This document shows, piece by piece, positions 1 to 6,815 of a stretch of 17,672 nt of DNA. This stretch comes from an uncultured Methylococcaceae bacterium. Its GTDB lineage: Bacteria; Pseudomonadota; Gammaproteobacteria; Methylococcales; Methylomonadaceae. The position numbers and the translations under genes are program-made. Below the pieces are notes generated by a model that saw only the letters and a program-made list of their open reading frames with translations, did not search any database and was not told the origin of the DNA. Where the stretch lies: the NCBI GenBank assembly GCA_903873045.1, contig CAIQND010000700.1:1-17672 (forward strand). The letters are read 5' to 3'. Every line of letters begins with the position of its first letter. Position 1 is the first letter of the stretch.

Positions 1-148
1 ACATTATGCCATTGGTTCGCTGGCAGGTATTATGCTGGTCAGCATGACCTATCATATTTCTGAAATAATCACTGGCTCGGTGGGTGCCGTGTTGATTGGA
101 TTGTCAATATTGTCATCTATCTTATATAAAAGAAAGCACGCAGACTAA
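1..148 (+). CDS. 3' end of a membrane protein (partial)
   Basis: An open frame enters the window and stops at TAA 146-148. Its roughly 48 visible residues are strongly hydrophobic, with two probable membrane helices (around IGSLAGIMLVSM and GAVLIGLSILSSIL) and a basic tail ending YKRKHAD. Basic residues just after the last helix suggest a cytoplasmic C-terminus. The pattern is reminiscent of the C-terminal end of DUF475/TerC-like integral membrane proteins, but this is a weak recollection and the fragment is too short to be sure. It converges on the BREX operon and is probably the first host gene outside the defence island. Confidence 0.55.
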   Translation, partial: HYAIGSLAGIMLVSMTYHISEIITGSVGAVLIGLSILSSILYKRKHAD

Positions 149-151
149 AGG

Positions 152-175
152 GACTCATTGACTCATTGACTCATT
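152..175. repeat. 8-bp tandem repeat, three copies
   Basis: GACTCATT occurs three times in perfect head-to-tail order at 152-159, 160-167 and 168-175. The third copy forms part of the left arm of the stem-loop at 169-198, so the array may have grown by slippage at the base of that hairpin. Confidence 0.8.
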
Positions 176-198
176 TCCAAGAGGACTTGGGAATGAGT
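169..198. terminator. Stem-loop between convergent genes, possible bidirectional terminator
   Basis: ACTCATTTCCAAG (169-181) pairs with CTTGGGAATGAGT (186-198) around a 4-nt loop (AGGA); 12 of 13 pairs are Watson-Crick and one is a G-T wobble. It lies between the stop of the plus-strand membrane gene (148) and the end of brxL (280), where both transcripts need to end. No T-tract follows on either strand, so it is not a textbook intrinsic terminator. It could instead be an RNA-processing or stability hairpin. Confidence 0.4.
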
Positions 199-279
199 AT
201 GCGGCTATAAATGATCAAGTTATTTCATGCATGTTCCTAAAACAACTTTCATTTTTCAAACTCCATTTAGCATTAACTG

Positions 280-2334
280 TCACTCAACCCCCAGCGCTTT
301 AAAAACAGCATCAACCGGATCAGAGTAAAAGCTGGTTTGAAATTTGGCAAATAACTCGCCTCTGACGGTTGGAATATCACTGACGCTGGCCATCGGTAAC
401 AATATCCGTTTAGCGCCTGAATCAAACGCCATTTGCAGGGTTTCCGCCAAGTTTTCAACGGGGATAATGTTCCCGCCCAAAGTCATGGTGCCTAAAACAA
501 CCATTTGGCTTTGCACTGATTTATTCAAGACACCTGAGCAAAAGGCAATAAATCCTGCCATGGTCAAGGTGAGTGAGGGGCCACTATTGTGCAATTCAAT
601 CAAATGTAAGTGATAGTCGTGGTCTGCCGCTTTTGCAGATCCGCTGACCCGGGATATATTGCCTTTGTAATAATCAAAGCCCACTCTTATGGCTTCTTTG
701 GCCAGCGTGTTGCTGCCAAAACCGGACAGGTTGAGTTTGCCGTTACCTGGGGTCATTTGTGTTTCAATTCTGAACAAGCCCAAATGGTCTTTTGCACCTT
801 GGGAAATGGTATGCAACACAGCGGGCTTTAACGCACCTTCAGGAATCAACTTGTCGCCACCTTGTTCCGGGACATTAACAAACTTTTCTTCCATGGTTTC
901 TTGGTCGATATAACTAAAATGCACGTCAAAGAATTCCATGCCGCCAATCTTTTTCAATTGTTCTTTAACGCGGCGACGGGTTTCAAGGGCATATTCAAGG
1001 CATTGTGCAACCGCCGCCTTGTCGTAATCGCCATGGGGATAGAGCAGCTTTAATAATCCGGATACCGTGCGTCTGACGGCAATGGTGTCACGTTGGTTCA
1101 GGTTGTTGCCCAGCTTGAAATATTTATCGATAGCATCGGAAAAACTGCGTTTACGCATTTCCCGCATAAACTCGGCCAGATAATCGACAATCAAACCATA
1201 TTGGTTAGTAAAAAACTCGGGACGCATTTTGGGTATTTCCCAGCCTGGAATATAGGCATGGAAACGGTCAAAAAAGGCAGTGTCAATCATCACGTCCGGA
1301 AACGGTGTTAATAAGTGACTGGTTTTAACCAAGGTATCAACCGACTGATTAATGTTGCCGACAAACACCATACTGGCAGAAGCAACCACCGAATCACGTC
1401 CTCTGGCAAAGGAGCCCGAAGCCATAAAGTCTTTCATGATCTGTATGCCGTCTTTATCCTTAAACGAGATACCGGCCACCTCATCAAAAGCGACGACATC
1501 CCATAAACCGACCAAACCTATCGATTGCCTGGCCAGATTATAAAAAAGATTGGCGACCGTGGTTTGACCACCGGAAATCAAGATACTATTGGGACTAACT
1601 TCCTTGTAGATGTGGCTTTTTCCCGTACCTCTGGGCCCCAACTCGCAAACGTTATAATTATTCTCAACGAACGGAATCATCCGTGCCAGCAAATGCCATT
1701 TTGCCCGTTCAGTAAAATGCGTGGGTTCCATACCAGTGGAGCGTAGCAATACCTCCAGCCATTGCCCGGCATCAAAAGCCTTACGTCCTTCAAACAAGGC
1801 CTCCATATCCATATTGGGCATTTGAATGGGCTTTAATTCAGTAATTTGAAACGGCGATCCGGCCTGTCCTTCTTCAAAAACATAATGCAGCGTGATAATG
1901 CACCAGATACCGCCTGCCAACAGTTTTTCATAATCTTTAACATTACGGTCAGAGATTTCAACGCCTTTAACGCCCAGATTGGACAAAATGGCTTCATAGA
2001 CATCACGCCTCTCATTCAGCTTGACGGTGACTTTATCAATTACCTTGTAACTGCCACTTTCCCGGACTTTTGACTTAATCTTCTCGGCTTCATCGGGGCG
2101 TACATAGTTCTCTGCCAAAATACGTTTGACGCTTATCAAGCCTGCCTGAATAGTCTCTTCGTCGTCACTGGCGCAATACATGCCCAGCAAATATTCCAGC
2201 ACATAAACCGGGACATTTGCCCCTTCCTTAATCAGCTTGGTCAAGTCCTTGCGAACCACCTTGCCCGCGAAACTTTGGTTTAACAAAGTATCCAGGCTGG
2301 TGTCCTTAACGGTTGCGTTTGCGGTGTCGTTCAT
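280..2334 (-). CDS. brxL: BrxL, AAA+ / Lon-like BREX protein
   Basis: BrxL is the last gene of type 1 BREX operons and is required for phage exclusion; characterised homologues are DNA-binding AAA+ assemblies with a Lon-protease-like C-terminal domain. About 684 aa, the usual family length. With the start used here, Walker A is GPRGTGKS (about 233-240), Walker B is VVAFDEVAG (280-288), and a sensor-1-like VFVGNIN lies near 323-329. The Lon-like domain (about 560-684) keeps GPSLTLTMAG, with a Ser at the nucleophile position, but has Thr where Lon carries its catalytic Lys (PVENLAETLQ against PIGGLKEKLL). Three ATG codons stand in tandem (2340, 2337, 2334). The AGGA of the TAGGA that contains the pglZ stop lies directly before the first, so the third ATG has the best spacing (6 nt). 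It follows pglZ with essentially no gap and is probably translationally coupled to it. Confidence 0.95.
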   Translation of the reverse strand: MNDTANATVKDTSLDTLLNQSFAGKVVRKDLTKLIKEGANVPVYVLEYLLGMYCASDDEETIQAGLISVKRILAENYVRPDEAEKIKSKVRESGSYKVIDKVTVKLNERRDVYEAILSNLGVKGVEISDRNVKDYEKLLAGGIWCIITLHYVFEEGQAGSPFQITELKPIQMPNMDMEALFEGRKAFDAGQWLEVLLRSTGMEPTHFTERAKWHLLARMIPFVENNYNVCELGPRGTGKSHIYKEVSPNSILISGGQTTVANLFYNLARQSIGLVGLWDVVAFDEVAGISFKDKDGIQIMKDFMASGSFARGRDSVVASASMVFVGNINQSVDTLVKTSHLLTPFPDVMIDTAFFDRFHAYIPGWEIPKMRPEFFTNQYGLIVDYLAEFMREMRKRSFSDAIDKYFKLGNNLNQRDTIAVRRTVSGLLKLLYPHGDYDKAAVAQCLEYALETRRRVKEQLKKIGGMEFFDVHFSYIDQETMEEKFVNVPEQGGDKLIPEGALKPAVLHTISQGAKDHLGLFRIETQMTPGNGKLNLSGFGSNTLAKEAIRVGFDYYKGNISRVSGSAKAADHDYHLHLIELHNSGPSLTLTMAGFIAFCSGVLNKSVQSQMVVLGTMTLGGNIIPVENLAETLQMAFDSGAKRILLPMASVSDIPTVRGELFAKFQTSFYSDPVDAVFKALGVE

Positions 2335-2342
2335 CATCATTC

Positions 2343-4949
2343 CTAAAAATCGTTACTGAATGCCAGATCAACCTTTAGGGGCACTCTCAGCACTTCCACC
2401 TGGGTTGACGCATCACGGACAACCAGATAATAATCTTTGTTGCGGTCATAAGAACCTGACAACACCGTTAGCAATACTGAGCGTTTACGTTCTTCAAGCA
2501 GTTGCGAGCTGCTGTCAAAAGTGATGGTTTGTCCATCACTGATAGATTGGTCACCATCGCGTAAAGAGACCACCAGTGAGCGTGGCAATACCCGTTCAGA
2601 AACCGCCTCGTTTTGAATAAACTCAAAACGCTGGGTGTTGGTGACGACCTTATTGGACGCGCCCAACAAACTGATACTGACTACCTTGGTTTTAGCCAAC
2701 TCCGATTCAGTCGAACGGATAGTAATAACGGGGACAATAATCTCTTGGGGCATGGCACTGCCGTGGACAAAGCGTGCGCCTCCAGCAAAATGAAACCGGC
2801 TGGCACCTTTGGGTAGCCAAAAATCAAGACTGCCTTCCGGTTCTGTTCCGGCTGTCAAAGCGGTATTTCCAGACCAGGCCTTATCGTTGCCACCAAGATT
2901 TTGCCCCAATAAATAGCGCTTTTTTGCCAGCAACGACCCTTCAGGTTTTTCAGACAGCGCCGATTTGTCGGCTTCTTCCAGTGCTGATTCCTGATACATA
3001 AAACCATGGTCGGCAGTCACCAAGACATTATAGCCATTCAGACTATTGATGATAAAACCCACCAACTGGGCAAGTTCAATAATAGTATCCGCCGCCGCCT
3101 CAAAAGTTTTTGTCTCGGAAGACTGTTTATCGCCAATCAAATCGATGCGGTCATGGTAAACATAAATAAGTCGATAGTCACGGACGAACTCCCGGCCTTT
3201 ATCCTTGCCCAGTGCCAACAAATCTTCGGCTTTAATGGCAGCCCCGGAATAAGCGCCCAAATAAGCACCGCGCTGTTCCGTCGTAGACACCGGTTTGCCA
3301 TCGGCCATCAGCTCCGGATGACTGTTCATTTTATAGGCCAAGGTCTGATGGGGTAACAACGAGGCCATGCCCAAGCCGGTATAACTGGGCAATACCCCTA
3401 ACTGGCTGGATAGGGTGGCTTTGATCCGGCTCTTGCTGTTGATAGCCTGAACCAGTTCTTCGGCCACCTCAAAACGAAGCGCGTCGGAAATAATCACAAA
3501 TACCCGTTTAGTGCCTTTGTCAGACAAAGATACGACGCACTTATCAAAAAAGTGTTGCTGATTAGCAATGCCGGATATCTGCCAGGATGACAGCAAGCCG
3601 GTCTCACCTTCCAAAATCTTGCCCCAGGCCGAACTTAACTGCGGGATAAACCAGCCTGAATACGCCGCTTCAATACGCTGTTTTAATTCATGTAAAACCG
3701 CCCACCCCATAGGCTCGACAGACTCGGTTGCCCGGTTAAAATGCCGATAAAGTTGGTCAAAACGAAATAACTCGTCCCGATAGCACGCGTAACCCGCTTC
3801 ACTGGACGCAAAGCTAAAGCCCGCTTTATACTTGTCCTTTAGCATTAAAAAGTGGATAGCCGCTTCCAGTGCATCGTAACTGGCCGCCAAAGCCCGATTA
3901 ACCTCGTTGACATTGGCCAGCATCTGGTTTGCCCAGTGACCATCCCGGCGCCGCGCAATCAGGGCAAGCACGGAATCCATGGCAGCCCCGGCACTCCCCA
4001 GAATCCGGTCTTTCAAATCACTGATAATATGGCGTTCAACGTCCTCAAACGTCATCACTTCCGCCAGGTCGTCGGCAGACAATCCGGCCAAAAGCGGGCT
4101 GAGTTCCAGGTCACGCCCTATCACCCCCGTAATCAGGTTATAGCTGGCATAGTGTGCCAAATCTGAGCGCCATCGTGAAGCAAACACTGATGCATTGGCG
4201 GCAAGATTACGCTCAGGCAGAATAAAATGCTTGAGTGATTCGAGTGGCTTACCCGGCAAGGAACGGGCAAAATCAGTCACCAGAATACGGAACAGCAAGT
4301 CGCGTAAACTCGGTTCAGTCTCGGTGTAACCCAAGTGGATTTTTGCCAGTTGCCAAAAGGCATCCTCCAGGTCATTGGCGATAATGTCCTGCCATATTTT
4401 GGGCTGGGTATTGAGATTAACCTCACCCTCGCTAACCAAGGCGGTAAACAAGCGTTGCAGAATCGAGAACAGTTCAGGCTGGTCGGCACGGGTTAAAACC
4501 GCCAACATTTTTCGGTCAAGGTCGTCTGCACTATCCGTGGCAACCACTAACCGTTTTAAGCGTTCAACCCGATCTTTGGCACGTAAAAACTTGGCCCGCT
4601 CTTTTAAATGTCCGCGTAACGTTTGCGAAACCAACCCTAAATCATCCAGTAAAATAGACGTGGAATCGGCTTTAAAGGATTTACTCCGCAACCGAATATC
4701 CAATAACCAATCCTGGTTAGGGTCGGGTTCTGGCTGGGTGCTATAAAACAACCAATGCTGCTCTGGCTGCCGTTCCACATCGATCTTGATTTGTAGCGCA
4801 GGTGTTTCGTCCAAACGGACAACTTCCACGTTATCCAAAACCAGATGATCCACTGTGGCTAAAAACTCGCCTTCCGGATCATGCCAAAACACAATGGCAT
4901 GGGAGGCAAACAAGTCCTTTAGCGAGTCGGTGATACGTTGGAGACTCAT
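2343..4949 (-). CDS. pglZ: PglZ, BREX alkaline-phosphatase-fold protein
   Basis: PglZ is a hallmark of all BREX and Pgl systems, with an alkaline phosphatase superfamily core whose substrate in defence is unresolved. The protein is about 868 aa, within the type 1 range. An alpha-helical N-terminal half precedes the core. Numbered from the longer possible start (873 aa), metal-site motifs are IISDALRFE (D494), LPSYTGLGMASLLPH (about 525-539, a candidate nucleophile segment), YHDRID (H604, D605) and TADHGF (D652, H653). A further H-containing stretch (ASRFHFAGGARFVHG) and a beta-rich C-terminal domain follow. An upstream ATG at 4962-4964 would overlap the preceding gene by 14 nt. The ATG at 4947-4949 is preferred because AAAAGGG stands about 7 nt before it and it follows the TAG of the TOPRIM gene by one base. 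The end lies 2 nt before the first possible brxL ATG. Confidence 0.96.
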   Translation of the reverse strand: MSLQRITDSLKDLFASHAIVFWHDPEGEFLATVDHLVLDNVEVVRLDETPALQIKIDVERQPEQHWLFYSTQPEPDPNQDWLLDIRLRSKSFKADSTSILLDDLGLVSQTLRGHLKERAKFLRAKDRVERLKRLVVATDSADDLDRKMLAVLTRADQPELFSILQRLFTALVSEGEVNLNTQPKIWQDIIANDLEDAFWQLAKIHLGYTETEPSLRDLLFRILVTDFARSLPGKPLESLKHFILPERNLAANASVFASRWRSDLAHYASYNLITGVIGRDLELSPLLAGLSADDLAEVMTFEDVERHIISDLKDRILGSAGAAMDSVLALIARRRDGHWANQMLANVNEVNRALAASYDALEAAIHFLMLKDKYKAGFSFASSEAGYACYRDELFRFDQLYRHFNRATESVEPMGWAVLHELKQRIEAAYSGWFIPQLSSAWGKILEGETGLLSSWQISGIANQQHFFDKCVVSLSDKGTKRVFVIISDALRFEVAEELVQAINSKSRIKATLSSQLGVLPSYTGLGMASLLPHQTLAYKMNSHPELMADGKPVSTTEQRGAYLGAYSGAAIKAEDLLALGKDKGREFVRDYRLIYVYHDRIDLIGDKQSSETKTFEAAADTIIELAQLVGFIINSLNGYNVLVTADHGFMYQESALEEADKSALSEKPEGSLLAKKRYLLGQNLGGNDKAWSGNTALTAGTEPEGSLDFWLPKGASRFHFAGGARFVHGSAMPQEIIVPVITIRSTESELAKTKVVSISLLGASNKVVTNTQRFEFIQNEAVSERVLPRSLVVSLRDGDQSISDGQTITFDSSSQLLEERKRSVLLTVLSGSYDRNKDYYLVVRDASTQVEVLRVPLKVDLAFSNDF

Positions 4950-4950
4950 G

Positions 4951-5649
4951 CTAACCCTTTTCAAATATATGCTTTAGCCAAGCAATCAAATCGGCATAAA
5001 GTGGCTTGTCCGCGTCGAGCAGTTGTTCCTTTACCGTGAGATAAAGCCCATGCCCGGGCTGCTCCTGCCAGGCCAGCCAAGTGGCTACTTCTGCTTTACT
5101 TAAATGTATAGGTTTGAACCGTTTCGGGTTAAGCGCTTCGACAATCGATTCAGCATGGGTGAAAAGCGGTTTTTCGTCTGGGTGAATACAATCCTTAATC
5201 CAGTCTTCCAACATGCCATCGCTATTATTATTGGGCATAACCCACAGACCTAGATCAGGTAGCCCGTCAGAATGTTGAAAAATGAGTCCACGGTTATTGC
5301 TTGAGTCAGAAACCGGCAAATAACCCCGTTCGGCAACGATGCTCTTAAATTGTTCGACCGTTTTTTGATAGCCTAAACCACCTTCGGCCTTATAGTCAGC
5401 ATCAATGACAACGGCCAGGCATCGTTGACTGCCTGTTTCCAGGTCAGCGAATTGTTTCAGCAGAATAACTGTTTGCTTTAATACCGCTTGCTTACCGTCA
5501 CGGCTTTTCGGGTTTAAATCTCGTGGAGAAGCAACGCGAATCTCTGGACTGAAGGGTAAGCCCTTACAAAGCTGCGCAAATAGATTGCGATCAGCGTCGC
5601 CTTCAACAAGTAGAATCTTGCCGGAATCGATCGCTTTGGCTTCAGCCAT
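4951..5649 (-). CDS. TOPRIM-domain protein (DUF3226-like), partner of an ATPase
   Basis: A 232-aa protein with a TOPRIM fold: KILLVEGDAD (residues 11-20, catalytic-type E16) and VVIDADYK (80-87, D83 and D85). The segment GLWVMPNNNSDGMLEDW (134-150) is typical of DUF3226 TOPRIM proteins. TOPRIM domains of OLD and PARIS (AriB) nucleases cleave nucleic acid with these acidic residues. The start overlaps the stop of the upstream ATPase gene by one base (TAATG), so the two are coupled and probably form one effector, as in OLD or PARIS-type ATPase-nuclease pairs. It is not a canonical BREX gene: pglX is normally followed directly by pglZ. It could be a BREX accessory nuclease or an independent nested defence system. 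Domain identity is fairly secure; substrate and trigger are unknown. Confidence 0.85.
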   Translation of the reverse strand: MAEAKAIDSGKILLVEGDADRNLFAQLCKGLPFSPEIRVASPRDLNPKSRDGKQAVLKQTVILLKQFADLETGSQRCLAVVIDADYKAEGGLGYQKTVEQFKSIVAERGYLPVSDSSNNRGLIFQHSDGLPDLGLWVMPNNNSDGMLEDWIKDCIHPDEKPLFTHAESIVEALNPKRFKPIHLSKAEVATWLAWQEQPGHGLYLTVKEQLLDADKPLYADLIAWLKHIFEKG

Positions 5650-6788
5650 TATCGAATCTCCATATCCGCTTGGGTAATGGTTTGCAGCTCTGATTCATCA
5701 AAAACCGTGGCAATAACCCGACCACGGTCACTGGCTTTTGCGCTTTTACCGATTCTAAACAGAACGCCTTGGCTTGATAGGTTCGATGCGGCAATCTTTG
5801 AAAAACTCTCAATGCAATCCCAACTGTGCGTGGTGGCAAATATCTGAATATCCAACTTTTGCGCCATTTCAAACAGCAAAGCCCAGACTTTTTCCTGAAC
5901 ACTGTAATGCAGGCCGTTTTCAAACTCATCAATAAGTAAAAAACCGCCTTTAGCGGTCACCAATTTTAATGCAATCTGAAGTATCCGTACCATACCGTCC
6001 CCCAAACTGTTCAGTGGTACAGGGCGCGGTAATCCATTGATTTTTACTTTAGCCATTCGGCGAATAGAATTATCGCTATAAGATAACTCGTTAACAAAGG
6101 TAATCGCTTCAAACTCGGGCAAGATGATTCTCATGGCATCCTTAACCGTTTCTTCAACCTCGGTTAAAGCAATGCGGTCCCAATGATCGGCTAACTCATT
6201 CATCGGAATTAACTGAGTAGGGATAAAACTGCAAGGCAACGGATTACCTACCGTCGCAAACCGCCTAAGATCAGGGCTGATGACATTAAAATCAATGCTA
6301 ACCGCGTCGCCTTTCTTTTTTATCAGGAGTCCTTCACCGACTATCCGGCGATGTTCTGTTAATTCAAGATGCGTGATTGAAACCGGGCGCTTAATAGTCT
6401 CTTTATTACCTTCCTTATTGATTGCGATTAAATCCTCTTCAACGCTATAAGCATGATAAATTTTTAATGCGTTTTCATTTTCAAGTTCTCCAATAACAAT
6501 CGGCTTGGCTTCTTTTGGAAATTTTCGACCGGTAAATAAGTCTTCATAAGGCAATGGGACTTCAATGCCTTCTTTTACATTTTTATCTAAAAAATACTTT
6601 TCATCATGCCCTTGGGCGATTTTTTCCAATAATTCTTGATGGGCATTACCCGCATAAATCCGTAAAGCCTCCAGCACCGAGCTTTTGCCAGAATTGTTTT
6701 TGCCTACAATCAGGTTAACACGACCCAATTTGGCGACCTCGAAATCAGCCAACAACCTGAAATTCTTGATGACTAGCGACTTTAGCAT
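5649..6788 (-). CDS. OLD/PARIS-like AAA (ABC-type) ATPase
   Basis: A 379-aa ATPase of the OLD/RecF/SMC-like ABC class. The N-terminus LKSLVIKNFRLL is the typical first strand of this family. Walker A is GKNNSGKS (29-36). The ABC signature-like segment is LNSLGDGM (259-266), Walker B is FLLIDEFENG (283-292, D287 and E288), and the switch histidine is in IFATTHSWD (H321). The TOPRIM that would be fused in class 1 OLD proteins is instead encoded by the next gene, which begins on this gene's stop codon. In such pairs the ATPase usually senses phage and controls the nuclease. It starts 27 nt after pglX, with AGGGAAA as a plausible ribosome site. Two 60-bp blocks in its middle (6421-6480, 6541-6600) are about 28% GC, lower than neighbouring pglZ, consistent with separate acquisition. 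Confidence 0.9.
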   Translation of the reverse strand: MLKSLVIKNFRLLADFEVAKLGRVNLIVGKNNSGKSSVLEALRIYAGNAHQELLEKIAQGHDEKYFLDKNVKEGIEVPLPYEDLFTGRKFPKEAKPIVIGELENENALKIYHAYSVEEDLIAINKEGNKETIKRPVSITHLELTEHRRIVGEGLLIKKKGDAVSIDFNVISPDLRRFATVGNPLPCSFIPTQLIPMNELADHWDRIALTEVEETVKDAMRIILPEFEAITFVNELSYSDNSIRRMAKVKINGLPRPVPLNSLGDGMVRILQIALKLVTAKGGFLLIDEFENGLHYSVQEKVWALLFEMAQKLDIQIFATTHSWDCIESFSKIAASNLSSQGVLFRIGKSAKASDRGRVIATVFDESELQTITQADMEIR

Positions 6789-6815
6789 GTTAGTTTCCCT
6801 ATTCTTCGATCAACA

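Noticed and set aside
2613..4746. Plus-strand open frames opposite pglZ, brxL and brxC
   Set aside because: They are antisense shadows of long conserved proteins, with no recognisable domain and no initiation signals.
4951..6788. Calling the ATPase-TOPRIM pair PARIS or OLD outright
   Set aside because: The TOPRIM protein looks like DUF3226 rather than DUF4435 and is not fused to the ATPase, so only a resemblance is claimed.
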